DNA of 64,000 bases from Sporolactobacillus spathodeae (GTDB lineage Bacteria > Bacillota > Bacilli > Bacillales > Sporolactobacillaceae): positions 23,492-87,491 of the forward strand of contig NZ_JAFBEV010000012.1 of NCBI RefSeq assembly GCF_016908935.1, in the 5' to 3' direction. The notes under the pieces are model-generated. The model worked only from the letters and a program-made list of their open reading frames with translations. It ran no database searches and had not been told where the DNA came from. This document shows positions 26,786-35,420 of the stretch, piece after piece (position 1 is the first letter of the stretch; every line of letters starts with the position of its first letter). Position numbers and translations under genes: made by a program.

Positions 26786-27987
26786 CAGATTTCACCTCTC
26801 ATGCAAGCTTCGATACATTCGTCCACTTCGCGAATCACAAATTGCATATTTCTTCGTTTCGTGTAGTACGCGCATTTCGGCGAATCGGTCACGCCTTTCT
26901 TGCCATAAAGGAATTCCCAACATGGCTGATCCATGCACGTATCATCAACAATATCACCGCCGGCAGCCTGCAATGTTTCAAGCAGCCCCATTTTCGTGGC
27001 GAGATTCTTTGTTAGCGCAGACGTCATAATCCATAATTTCACTTTCAGTTGCTTGCCTTTAACAAGATCAGCGACCTGTTTCACCTGATCAATATTGAAA
27101 TGCGGACAACCGAATAAAGCGAAATCAATCTTGCCACCCGGATCGGTGATTTCTTCATGCACTTTCTCAAGGTCTTCCTGAGTTATTGTAATGATTTTCT
27201 TTGGCTCTTCCCCATGGAAAGCGGCTTCTAACGTCGGTGCTTCAGGCGTCACGCCGACAATATGATACATTGGCACATTGCCAGCTGTATTCAGCTGCGC
27301 GCCAAGATTCATCAAAGCAGCCGGCGACGGATTCGTTGGCACATTGACAAAGACAGGCGTTTTGAATTTCAATTTTTTCGGAACCGCGTAGCCAAGTAGC
27401 TGATAGTCGAAATCATTTCTGATCTTCGCCTGAACATCAACCAGCACTTCACCTTTGCGGTTTTCATCCAAAAGGAAACCGTAAAGCGGTGTTCTTCCGG
27501 TAATGGCCGCGCACAGTGCGCTTTGCGCCGATTCGCGGTTCGTCCGCGCGCCGTAGACCGAATTGATAAATGGGGTGGCGCTGGATTCCGAATAAGCCGT
27601 GATTTCACCGAAGCGAGGGACGTTCTTCTCTTGATAAGGCGTGCAGTCAAAAGTTAGCGTCGCGCCGAGTTCTTTATAAGCCTTTCTTGTCCGCCGAATC
27701 TGCTCTTCATCTTTTTTAGAAATTGTTGTGATGCACTGGAAATATTCAAGATTGAAGCCTGGGTTGACAGTCGGCGAAACACGGCATTTAGCGCCTGCTT
27801 CGACCATTTTCTCTGCGAACCAGATATCCGCATCCTGATTGCTGAGCGCAACATGTGTGCGACTAACTGGAACCATGCGTTCCGCTTTGAATACATCACC
27901 GAGTGCCACCTGAATTTTCAAGGCGATTTTCGCGCCTTCGCCATACTTGCCATCGAGCATTTCCTGCTCTTCTTGAGTCAGTTTCAC
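26785..27987 (-). CDS. Aconitase X catalytic large subunit (DUF521)
   Basis: A 400-aa iron-sulfur dehydratase subunit. It opens with the family signature LTQEEQEMLDGKYGEG. Conserved Cys residues suited to a cluster lie in LFGCPHFN, VDDTCMDQPCWEF and KCAYYTKRR. I place the start at the GTG at 27987, after AGAGGTGG, since the GTG three codons upstream overlaps the ribosome site. Encoded directly before its small subunit. The enzyme would dehydrate a beta-hydroxy acid; its place in a hut-type island has no precedent I know. Confidence 0.88.
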   Translation of the reverse strand: MKLTQEEQEMLDGKYGEGAKIALKIQVALGDVFKAERMVPVSRTHVALSNQDADIWFAEKMVEAGAKCRVSPTVNPGFNLEYFQCITTISKKDEEQIRRTRKAYKELGATLTFDCTPYQEKNVPRFGEITAYSESSATPFINSVYGARTNRESAQSALCAAITGRTPLYGFLLDENRKGEVLVDVQAKIRNDFDYQLLGYAVPKKLKFKTPVFVNVPTNPSPAALMNLGAQLNTAGNVPMYHIVGVTPEAPTLEAAFHGEEPKKIITITQEDLEKVHEEITDPGGKIDFALFGCPHFNIDQVKQVADLVKGKQLKVKLWIMTSALTKNLATKMGLLETLQAAGGDIVDDTCMDQPCWEFLYGKKGVTDSPKCAYYTKRRNMQFVIREVDECIEACMRGEI

Positions 27988-28005
27988 TGCTGCCACCTCT
28001 TTAAA

Positions 28006-29352
28006 TTAGGATAATTGATCTTCCAAACGATTCATCAATGTTTGCACATTGCTGACAATCCGATCTTCCGGAATAGTCAGGATTTTTCCGTTGTCAACTG
28101 TGACTTTACCGTCGACAACCACATGGGCAATCGCATTCGGCTGCATCGCATAAACAATATTTGGTAAAATTTGTTCCTTGGATTGAAAAATTGGCTGCAG
28201 TGAAATGTCTTTCAAATTCAAGCCAACAAAATCGGCTTGGCATCCTGCTTCAATTCGTCCGACCGGCAGCTGCAGCAAATCAGCGCCATCTTTCGTACCC
28301 ATATCAAAAACCTGCTGATAATTGACCGCGAGACCATTCAACTGATGCACCTTTTGCAGCATCGCGCACATCCGCATTTCTTCAAATACACTGATCCGGT
28401 TATTGCTACAAGCGCCGTCCGAACCAAGACCGATCCGCACGCCGTTATCCATCAAAGCTGGAATATCAGTGACGCCGTCAGCCAGAAACATATTGCTGGA
28501 TGGGCAGTAGACGAGTTGCGCTTTGTTCTCGCCCATCAGCTTCTTTTCCTCATCATTCAGCCAGACGCAGTGAATCGCAACCATCCGCTGATCATCCATG
28601 ACGCCGATTTTTTTCAATAATTCAACCGGACGGATGCCGTGTTCCTTTTTCACTTGATCGACTTCAAACGGTTCTTCGGCAACATGAATATGGAAACAGG
28701 TGTCAAGCTCTTGCGCGAGCCGGTGCCCAGCCTGCACCATTTCAACTGAAGCGGCATGTAAGCTGTGCGGCGCCGGAACAATCGTCGTCATCGGGTCTGC
28801 TTGATATTTCTTAGCAAGCGCCCGCACATTGTTTACCGCGTCCGCAATCGTTTCGACATAGCCGGCCGGCGCGCCGTCCCAGTCATACATCGTTCTTGCG
28901 AGCACCAAGCGGATACCGACATCTTTTGCCGCCTGGATGATCGCTTCGTCGCTTTCGACGCCTTCGTTATGCACATAGAAATAATCGCAGACGGTGGTGA
29001 CACCGTATTTCATCATTTCGCCGAAAGCGAAAACCGCTCCGGTATAGACATCTTTCGCCTTCAGGTAGGGAGAAAATTTATATAGCGACTGATCACGCCA
29101 TTCGAGAAATGGACGATCGACGGCAATGCCGCGCAGCAAGCTTTGAAACGAATGGTTATGCGCATTGACCGTTCCCGGAATCAACACGTCATCTGGCCAG
29201 TCGATGACCGCCGCGTTTGGATACTTTTCTTTCAGTGCTTCATAGGGTCCGGTTTCTTTAATTTGTCCGTCCACCACAGCTGCCGCGTAACCTTCCAGAA
29301 ATTTACCAGCACAATATAGAAGACGCGGCTTAAACAATTTCAGCACCGTCAA
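28006..29352 (-). CDS. HutF-like amidohydrolase (formiminoglutamate deiminase type)
   Basis: A 448-aa amidohydrolase of the deaminase branch. Metal motifs: PGTVNAHNHSFQ (HxH), FHIHVAEEP, AIHCVWL and GLGSDGACSNN. Several features recall HutF, which turns N-formimino-L-glutamate into N-formyl-L-glutamate: SFQxxLRG, LEWRDQSLY, YFYVHNEG and APHSLHAAS. In HutF the last block reads HSLR, with an Arg that I recall contacts the substrate carboxylate; here it is His, so the substrate may be a relative. TTG start overlaps the stop of the M20 gene. Other choices are guanine/S-adenosylhomocysteine-type deaminases. Function in the island: deamination of the ring-opened product. Confidence 0.8.
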   Translation of the reverse strand: MTVLKLFKPRLLYCAGKFLEGYAAAVVDGQIKETGPYEALKEKYPNAAVIDWPDDVLIPGTVNAHNHSFQSLLRGIAVDRPFLEWRDQSLYKFSPYLKAKDVYTGAVFAFGEMMKYGVTTVCDYFYVHNEGVESDEAIIQAAKDVGIRLVLARTMYDWDGAPAGYVETIADAVNNVRALAKKYQADPMTTIVPAPHSLHAASVEMVQAGHRLAQELDTCFHIHVAEEPFEVDQVKKEHGIRPVELLKKIGVMDDQRMVAIHCVWLNDEEKKLMGENKAQLVYCPSSNMFLADGVTDIPALMDNGVRIGLGSDGACSNNRISVFEEMRMCAMLQKVHQLNGLAVNYQQVFDMGTKDGADLLQLPVGRIEAGCQADFVGLNLKDISLQPIFQSKEQILPNIVYAMQPNAIAHVVVDGKVTVDNGKILTIPEDRIVSNVQTLMNRLEDQLS

Positions 29353-30677
29353 TTCAACTCCTTGTCTAAAACGATAACTGCCTGAACCAGCGCATTGCCA
29401 GCCTTGACGATATCGTCGATCTTTGTTTCTTCGTCCGGGCAGTGGCTTTTGCCATTAATACTCGGCACAAACAACATACCGGTCGGTGTTATCGGCGCCA
29501 TATGCGCCGAATCGTGACCGGCCAAGCTCGGCAGCGTCAGATACGACTCGCTGAGTGTCTCAATCGCCTGCCGCAACGCTTCCTGAACATGCGCATCCAT
29601 TGGCACGCCATTTTGATCAAGAATCACATCGCGCTGCACCCCGACTTGCCTTTTCTTTGACGCCTGATCGATGACTGTCGAAAAGGCTTGAATAATGCCT
29701 TGTAATACGTTTCTGTCCGACGTCCTGATTTCAGCAATCAATTCGACTTTTCCAGGAATGATATTGGCCGAATCCGGATAAACATCAAAATGGCCAACCG
29801 TTGCGACAACATCATTGCGATTCAAATCGGTCACGATCTCTTCCAAGCCTAAGCTGATCTCAGCCCCGGCAAGAAGCGCGTCATGCCGGTCCGGCATTAA
29901 AGTGGTTCCCGCATGATTGGCTTCGCCGGAGAGGGTTAGCTTTTCACGATAAATACCGGTGATTCCCGAAACAACAGCCAGTGATTTGCCAGAGTCGATA
30001 AGATTCCTCCCCTGCTCGATATGGCATTCGATAAATGCCGCCAATTCATCGGACTGAAGCAGGTGGCTGGCTAATTGATCGACATCGCCGCCAAGACGGT
30101 GGATTGTTTCGGTTATCTTTTCATTGGTCTTCCCATGAACCGCGGACTGCAAATCTTCTTTAGTCAGGACACCGGTGATTGAGCGACTGCCGAGTGTTGA
30201 AATATTATAGGGATTCGGTTCCTCTGCTGAAAAGGAAACAGCCATCAGCGGATGCCGGAGCGGATAACCCGCTTCTTTCAATGTCTGCAGAACCTCAGTA
30301 GCAAGCAGTACCCCCATCGCGCCGTCAAATTTTCCACCATTAGCAACCGCGTCATGATGCGATCCAAGAACAATTGGCTTTAGCGTCTGTCCTTTATCGT
30401 AGCGCACCCAAAGATTTGCAATCGGATCGATTTTAACTGGCGCTTCAAACACGTGTGTCCATAATTGGCTCAGCCACTTGCGCGCCCGGATATCCTGATC
30501 GCTGCCAAAAGAACGATCGATGCCGCCTTCAGCATTTAACCCAAACGCAGCCAGTTGATTCAGCCGTTCACTGATGCGCGCCGCGTTCACGCGAATATTT
30601 GTTTTCTCTTTCTTCTCGGGAATTTCCAAATTCAGCACCTTCGTTTCTTGAAACCTGAAAAATGGCTCATCACTCAT
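29349..30677 (-). CDS. M20-family amidohydrolase (N-carbamoyl-amino acid hydrolase/allantoate amidohydrolase type)
   Basis: A 442-aa dinuclear metal hydrolase. Metal-binding segments: VLGSHHDAVANGGKFDGAMG, VSFSAEEPN, ECHIEQGRNL and LPSLAGHDSAHMA. The family cleaves N-carbamoyl or related N-acyl groups from amino acids. In this island it could release glutamate from N-formyl- or N-carbamoyl-glutamate, doing the work of the missing hutG, but this is inferred. Its ATG overlaps the regulator stop (ATGA) and its own stop overlaps the deaminase start, so three genes are translationally coupled. About 30 N-terminal residues precede the conserved domain. Confidence 0.88.
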   Translation of the reverse strand: MSDEPFFRFQETKVLNLEIPEKKEKTNIRVNAARISERLNQLAAFGLNAEGGIDRSFGSDQDIRARKWLSQLWTHVFEAPVKIDPIANLWVRYDKGQTLKPIVLGSHHDAVANGGKFDGAMGVLLATEVLQTLKEAGYPLRHPLMAVSFSAEEPNPYNISTLGSRSITGVLTKEDLQSAVHGKTNEKITETIHRLGGDVDQLASHLLQSDELAAFIECHIEQGRNLIDSGKSLAVVSGITGIYREKLTLSGEANHAGTTLMPDRHDALLAGAEISLGLEEIVTDLNRNDVVATVGHFDVYPDSANIIPGKVELIAEIRTSDRNVLQGIIQAFSTVIDQASKKRQVGVQRDVILDQNGVPMDAHVQEALRQAIETLSESYLTLPSLAGHDSAHMAPITPTGMLFVPSINGKSHCPDEETKIDDIVKAGNALVQAVIVLDKELN

Positions 30678-31573
30678 GTTGCTTTCGGGCCACTTCTATG
30701 AATCTCGTAATAGGTATTGTGCATCCGATCCAGCTGCTCAATTTCCTGCATTCGTTTATCCAGCCCTTGCGTCTTTCTGGCAACATCACGCAAGAGCAAA
30801 TTAAGAAACAGAATCGGCGTGCTATAAATATCAAAAATTGATGATGTGGTAATCGGAACGCTGAGCACTGGATTGGCCAAGCTGTATACTGGCGATGTGA
30901 TACTATCCGTGATCGCGGCGATCGGAAAGCCCTTCTGATCTAGCTCATTCAATTTTTCAAGCAGCGCCTTCGGATACCTGGGAAAAACCATGGCGAGCAC
31001 CTGAACCTTTTTCGGATCGAGCAAATCAATCGTGTCCCATTCCGGACTTTGCGGTGTGAGGCGCCGCACGTTATTTCTGATTTTATTCAGAATATAACTG
31101 GTATAAGAGAGCAAAGTTGCCGACATGCGGGCGGAAACAAGCAGCACCTGCTCCGCGTCGACTAGCTGCGCAACCAGCTTCTGATAGGCGGGCTGATGAA
31201 GGATCGTCGTCAGCTGATCCATATTCTCGTACTCCATCCTGAGAATGCTAGCAATATTCTCATCGGAATTGCTCGTATACTGCAGTCGTTGCGGTGCGGT
31301 CATCTCCTTTTTCGCAAAGCGTTGAAGGCTATGCAGAAAATCGTTATACCCTTTGTAACCAAGCCCAATACAAAACCGCGAAACGCTCCCCTGGCTCACC
31401 TCGGTCTTTTCCGCAACTTCGGACGCGGTCATGAAAATCACCTGCATATAATTCTTCTCAATGTAGTGCGCCAGTTTTTCGTAGGTCGGTGACCCCTGAG
31501 CTACCTGAGCAATCCGCACCCACAAATCATCGAGCTTCTTTATTTCCGACTGTTCCTTCACAACGCTCACCAC
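30674..31573 (-). CDS. RpiR/MurR-family regulator of the catabolic island
   Basis: A 299-aa regulator with an N-terminal HTH_6 domain (ASEVAEKTEVSQGSVSRFCI) and a SIS domain (about residues 115-250) that normally binds a sugar phosphate or other phosphorylated or acidic effector. It is the first gene of the leftward operon and sits 17 bp from a 26-bp palindrome, so it probably controls itself and the island. The GTG start at 31573 has a weak ribosome site, and a GTG four codons further in is an alternative. Similar AT-rich ATGAATAA motifs occur before the second ABC operon. Confidence 0.88.
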   Translation of the reverse strand: MVSVVKEQSEIKKLDDLWVRIAQVAQGSPTYEKLAHYIEKNYMQVIFMTASEVAEKTEVSQGSVSRFCIGLGYKGYNDFLHSLQRFAKKEMTAPQRLQYTSNSDENIASILRMEYENMDQLTTILHQPAYQKLVAQLVDAEQVLLVSARMSATLLSYTSYILNKIRNNVRRLTPQSPEWDTIDLLDPKKVQVLAMVFPRYPKALLEKLNELDQKGFPIAAITDSITSPVYSLANPVLSVPITTSSIFDIYSTPILFLNLLLRDVARKTQGLDKRMQEIEQLDRMHNTYYEIHRSGPKAT

Positions 31574-31589
31574 AACTTTTTGATGGTTC

Positions 31590-31615
31590 TATTCATAAAC
31601 TATTATTTATGAATA
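31590..31615 (-). promoter_or_regulatory. 26-bp palindrome before the RpiR gene
   Basis: TATTCATAAA - CTATTA - TTTATGAATA is a perfect 10-6-10 inverted repeat 17 bp upstream of the regulator start. Likely operator of the RpiR-type protein. Confidence 0.65.
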
Positions 31616-31799
31616 ATTATATTTATATTTTTGTTATTGTCAATAAATTTAGTAAAATAAATTTTTACGGCATATTATTATAAGTGTCTATTTTGCTAAT
31701 CATCTAAAAATTGCCAGGTTTGCGAAAGAGAAGTTTGCTCTAATTCAACTGAAGCAGTGTATTAGCGGTACAATTTGAGAGGAGTGAAGCAGAAAGTTT

Positions 31800-32065
31800 T
31801 TCGGAGCAACCGACTTCGGCCGATTGACCGATTTCGGACGGATTTTTGCTTAATCCGGAAGTAGCTTTTTTGGATAGGTCAAAATTTTTACGGCTTCGGC
31901 CTAACTTTTCATAGGTTCGGTCTAACTTTTCGTGGATTCGGTCTAACTTTTTCGAGGTTCGGTCTAACTTTTCGTGGATTCGGTCTAACTTTCGAGGTTC
32001 GGTCTAACTTTTCACGGCTTTGGTCTAACTTTTTCGAGGTTCGGTCTAACTTTTCGTTGGCCAGG
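31800..32065 (-). repeat. 21-bp tandem repeat array, class 1
   Basis: About eight clear units with the core CGGTCTAACTTTTCG from 31900 on (mostly 21 bp, one 19 bp), preceded by degenerate units from about 31800. Orientation is opposite to the array at 18680. It fills the space between the hisD-operon terminator and the RpiR promoter. Confidence 0.85.
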
Positions 32066-32146
32066 TCAGCAGCAAGTAGACTTCTATCGAAGGCCAAAAC
32101 TTTGATCCTAATAATTTCGAAGCGCTTACATTCATATAATATAGAA

Positions 32147-32182
32147 AGAACTTTCCCTCCATCTTCCTTGGGAAAGTTCTTT
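32147..32182 (-). terminator. Terminator of the HisD-like operon
   Basis: Stem AGAACTTTCC / GGGAAAGTTCT flanked by short T-runs, placed directly after the HisD-like stop codon. Confidence 0.7.
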
Positions 32183-32187
32183 CTGAT

Positions 32188-33450
32188 TTATTCGACGCGC
32201 ATGGCGACGGATTTCTTATGGGCAAACAATCCTTCGACGTTAGCCAGGTGCATGCAGGCAGCGGATAAATTTTGGCAGCCCTCTTCCGTAATCTCCTGGA
32301 AAAACGAGGTTTTGATAAAGGTGCCGACCCAAACACCGTTGGAGTATTTGGCCGTGCCCATGGTTGGCAGAATGTGATTGGTGCCCGATACATAGTCGCC
32401 GAACGCGACCGGGGCGTATTGACCAATAAATAGCGAGCCATAGTTGCTCAGCTTCTCGCTGAGCGCATGCGCATCTTTTGTCTGCACTTCAAGATGCTCC
32501 GGCGCCACCTCATCCGAGAAACGAACCGCTTCATCCTCGCTGTCAACGAGATAAATTTGTCCATTATTCTGCCAAGACTCGCGGGCAATCGCACTTGTTT
32601 CCAAATCACCAAGATATTCGTCGATTTTGGCTTCTACCTGTGCAATCATCGCACGATCGGTTGCGACTAGAATCGTCTTCGTATTCGGATCATGCTCCGC
32701 CTGTGCCAGTAAATCGATGGCGACATACGACGGATTGGCACTTTCATCGGCAATGATTAGCACTTCGCTCGGACCGGCAATACTGTCGATACCGACGTCA
32801 CCGAGCACTTGACGCTTCGCTTCTGCGACAAAGCGATTGCCCGGGCCGACGACCAGATTGACTTTTCCGATCGACTCCGTGCCATAAGCCATTGCCGCAA
32901 TCGCCTGAGCCCCGCCGACGCAATAGATTTCATCGGCGCCCGCGATATCCATGGCAACCAGCACTGCTGGATGAATCGTGCCATGCTCGCGCGAAGGCGG
33001 GCAACAAGCGCAAACGGATTTTACACCGGCAATCTTCGCGGTCAAAATCGACATCAGGGCAGAACTTGGCAGCGGATAGCGCCCACCCGGAATATAGGCG
33101 CCGCAGCGTTCAATCGGAATCAATTTATGTCCCAGCGTCACGCCGGGCACCGGGCTACTCACCTTCATTGCTTGCAGGCATTCATACTGCTTTTTCGCGT
33201 AAAAAGAAATATTGGAAGCGGCGAAACGCAACGCGTCTACCGTTTTCGGGTCGATCTGTTCATAGGCCGCGGCAATGGTCTCCTTGCTGACGCGAACCTT
33301 GTCCAATACCACACGATCAAATTTTTCCGAGAGTTCGAGCAGCTTCTTATCACCTTCCGCTTTCACTTGTTCGATAATGCCGCTAACCAGTTCGGTCAAG
33401 TTCTGATCACGTTCATAGGTCTTTTTCACTGCTTGCTTGACAACTTCCAT
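32188..33450 (-). CDS. HisD-family dehydrogenase (histidinol or sulfopropanediol dehydrogenase type)
   Basis: A 420-aa NAD-dependent, zinc-binding enzyme that oxidises a primary alcohol to a carboxylate in two steps. Zinc and catalytic residues are kept: QAEHD, APEHLEV (Glu-His pair), AFGDYVSGTNHILPT and LFAHKKSVAMR. There are no other his genes in the window. Instead it ends an operon with an SDR and a sulfonate-type ABC transporter, the setting of HpsN-like enzymes that oxidise 2,3-dihydroxypropane-1-sulfonate, rather than histidine synthesis. Histidinol as substrate is also possible given the hut genes next door. ATG after AAGGAGG. Confidence 0.85.
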   Translation of the reverse strand: MEVVKQAVKKTYERDQNLTELVSGIIEQVKAEGDKKLLELSEKFDRVVLDKVRVSKETIAAAYEQIDPKTVDALRFAASNISFYAKKQYECLQAMKVSSPVPGVTLGHKLIPIERCGAYIPGGRYPLPSSALMSILTAKIAGVKSVCACCPPSREHGTIHPAVLVAMDIAGADEIYCVGGAQAIAAMAYGTESIGKVNLVVGPGNRFVAEAKRQVLGDVGIDSIAGPSEVLIIADESANPSYVAIDLLAQAEHDPNTKTILVATDRAMIAQVEAKIDEYLGDLETSAIARESWQNNGQIYLVDSEDEAVRFSDEVAPEHLEVQTKDAHALSEKLSNYGSLFIGQYAPVAFGDYVSGTNHILPTMGTAKYSNGVWVGTFIKTSFFQEITEEGCQNLSAACMHLANVEGLFAHKKSVAMRVE

Positions 33451-33480
33451 TTTCCTGGGTTCCTCCTTCTTCTCTACAAT

Positions 33481-33820
33481 TTATCCGGCCAACCAGCCAC
33501 CGTCCACGGCAATCGTCTGGCCTGTCACATAATCCGAAGCGTGGCTTGAAAGGAAAACCAACGCGCCGGACAAATCCTTTTTTAACAATTGCGCTTCGGC
33601 TGCTCGCTTGCCGGGGGCGCCGCGCGTCTCCTCAAACAAGCTAGCATCTGCGGGTTCTCACTTGGCTCGCTTTTCCCGCAGGCGTCTCGCTCCTTCGCTC
33701 CATTTTCCACCAAAAATCTTTTGCTTTTTTTACTTTGAACAAATCCCACGGCTTGCCATTTCAACCTACTCAAAATCCACGTATCTACCTAGGCCCTATG
33801 TGCCGGATCATTTCCAAGGT
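33481..33820 (-). pseudogene. Decayed duplicate of the SDR gene 3' end, interrupted by a dispersed element
   Basis: 33481-33577 matches the last 97 bases of the SDR gene (33821-33917) with about four differences, including the same stop codon. 33739-33820 matches the next stretch of the gene (33911-33995) much more weakly, roughly 60-65% by eye. The dispersed element lies exactly between. Both junctions carry ACAAATCC (33570-33577 and 33739-33746), so the sequence looks like a small tandem duplication into which the element later inserted. Confidence 0.75.
33578..33738 (+). repeat. Dispersed intergenic element inserted in duplicated SDR fragment
   Basis: A 161-bp copy with AACAATTGCGCTTCGG, GCTTGCCGGGGGCGCCGCGCG, ATCTGCGGGTTCTCAC, TTTTCCCGCAGGCG, GCTCCATTTT and AAAAATCTTTTGC. 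Because the flanks are recognisable gene sequence, this copy defines the element ends best. ACAAATCC is present on both sides (possible target duplication, though the left copy also resembles the element start CAAGTCC). Confidence 0.82.
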
Positions 33821-34576
33821 TTATCCCGCTAGCCAGCCACCGTCCACGGCGATCGTCTGGCCTGTCACATAATCCGAAGCGTGGCTTGAAAGGAAAACCA
33901 ACGCGCCGGACAAATCCTCTGGATCGCCAATTCGGCCTGCTGGAATCCGCGTTTCTATCCAAGACTTATGCGCCGGATCATCGAAAAACGGCTGCGTCAT
34001 CTGGGTCAGAAAATAACCCGGCGCAATGGCGTTCACCTGTATATTGTCCGAAGCAAGTTCAATCGCCATCGTCTTGGTCAGCTGCACAATCGCCCCTTTT
34101 GACGCGCAATAAACGGATGACGCCGCAAGTCCGAGATAGCTGCCAAGCGAGGCAATATTGATGATTTTCCCATGTCCCTGTTCCTTCATTTTTCCGGCAA
34201 CGACCTGGCTGAGAAAAAAAACACCTTTGAGATTGACTGCCATAATCGCGTCATAATGGGCTTCCGTCACATCCAAAAAAGGTTCCGGAGCTTCGAAACC
34301 GGCGTTGTTGACTAATATATCAATCTGCGGATAGCGATCGGCTAAAGTGCGGCAACCGGCGCGATCCGTGACATCCAGAACAGCCGCCTCAGCCTTGCCA
34401 CCTTGCGCCGAAATTGCAGCAACTGTATCCGCCAGATCGGCTTGACGCCTTCCCGCACAGATGCAGAAACAGCCTGCCTGCGCTAAAGCCCGCGCATAGC
34501 CACGGCCAAGGCCGCGTCCAGCGCCAGTCACAAGTGCTGTTTTTCCTTCTAGATCAAATAAATGCTGCGCCGCCAT
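33821..34576 (-). CDS. Short-chain dehydrogenase/reductase
   Basis: A 251-aa classical SDR: TGAGRGLGRG cofactor loop, NNAG (ILVNNAGFEAPEP), catalytic Ser in IINIASLGSYLG, YCASKG supplying Tyr and Lys, and [10 protein letters not shown] at the C-terminus, typical of FabG-like alcohol dehydrogenases. The Arg-rich first turn gives no clear NAD/NADP choice. The start is the ATG at 34576 behind AGGTGGTG, 16 bp after the ATPase gene; the frame extends into that gene. With the HisD-like enzyme it would oxidise a secondary/primary alcohol substrate brought in by the ABC transporter. Confidence 0.92.
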   Translation of the reverse strand: MAAQHLFDLEGKTALVTGAGRGLGRGYARALAQAGCFCICAGRRQADLADTVAAISAQGGKAEAAVLDVTDRAGCRTLADRYPQIDILVNNAGFEAPEPFLDVTEAHYDAIMAVNLKGVFFLSQVVAGKMKEQGHGKIINIASLGSYLGLAASSVYCASKGAIVQLTKTMAIELASDNIQVNAIAPGYFLTQMTQPFFDDPAHKSWIETRIPAGRIGDPEDLSGALVFLSSHASDYVTGQTIAVDGGWLAG

Positions 34577-34592
34577 TGCTTTCACCACCTGA

Positions 34593-35393
34593 TTAACGAG
34601 TCGCGGCCGCTTTTTCTGCCGCTTCCCGCCGCTGCTTCTGCAATTCGAGAATGATTTCTTTTTTATACGCAATAAAAGGCTCCGTCAATTGCAGGCTCCA
34701 ATCCCGCGCATCCGGCAGCTCAATCGTTAATTCTTTCGCATTGCGCCCAGGGCCGCTAGCCATCACATAGACGCGATCTGACAAATAAACCGCCTCATCA
34801 ATATCATGGGTCACAAAAAGAACACTGGACTGCGCTTCTTTAAAGACCTTGACTAACAAGTCTTGCATGTCGCGCCGTGTTTGCGCGTCCAACGCGCCGA
34901 ACGGCTCGTCCATCAACAGCAGCTTCGGTTTGAAAACGAGTGCCCGGGCAATCGCCACGCGCTGCTGCATCCCGCCAGACATTTGCGACGGGTAAACGGT
35001 CTCGAAACCCTCTAGGCCGACAAGCTTCAGAAAGTGATAGGCCAACTCTTTTTTCTGTTTCTTATTGAGCAAGCGATCTTTTTTCAACGCAAAGGCAACA
35101 TTTTCCCATGCCAAAAGCCATGGCAGTAGACTGTATTGTTGAAAAACGACACCGCGATCGCGACCCGGCCGCGTTATCGGCTGACCGTTTAGCACAATCG
35201 TGCCGTCCGTTATTTGATCCAAACCGGCGACAAGACGCAGAAAGGTTGACTTGCCGCATCCGGATGGCCCGAGCAGCGAAACAAATTCATGCTGGTGAAT
35301 CGTCAGGTGTACATCGTTCAGCGCGGTGAATCGTCCCTTTTTCGTTTCAAACGTCCGGCCGACATGACTGGCCTCCAATAATAACTCTGACAA
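34593..35393 (-). CDS. ABC transporter ATPase, SsuB/TauB family
   Basis: A 266-aa ATPase with Walker A GPSGCGKST, Q-loop VVFQQYSLLPW, signature MSGGMQQR, Walker B LLLMDEPFGALD and H-loop LFVTHDIDEA. TTG start eight bases after AGGAGG. Paralogue of the ATPase at 19054-19866, with the same domain order. Encoded with its own permease and binding protein, so the two systems need not share parts. Confidence 0.93.
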   Translation of the reverse strand: MSELLLEASHVGRTFETKKGRFTALNDVHLTIHQHEFVSLLGPSGCGKSTFLRLVAGLDQITDGTIVLNGQPITRPGRDRGVVFQQYSLLPWLLAWENVAFALKKDRLLNKKQKKELAYHFLKLVGLEGFETVYPSQMSGGMQQRVAIARALVFKPKLLLMDEPFGALDAQTRRDMQDLLVKVFKEAQSSVLFVTHDIDEAVYLSDRVYVMASGPGRNAKELTIELPDARDWSLQLTEPFIAYKKEIILELQKQRREAAEKAAATR

Positions 35394-35420
35394 AATATAT
35401 ACCTCCTCTCCCCGCTTGTC

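Noticed and set aside
32188..33450. Calling this gene hisD of histidine biosynthesis
   Set aside because: No other his genes are present, and the operon is a transport/catabolic one. The conserved zinc and catalytic residues do not separate histidinol dehydrogenase from related sulfonate or alcohol dehydrogenases.
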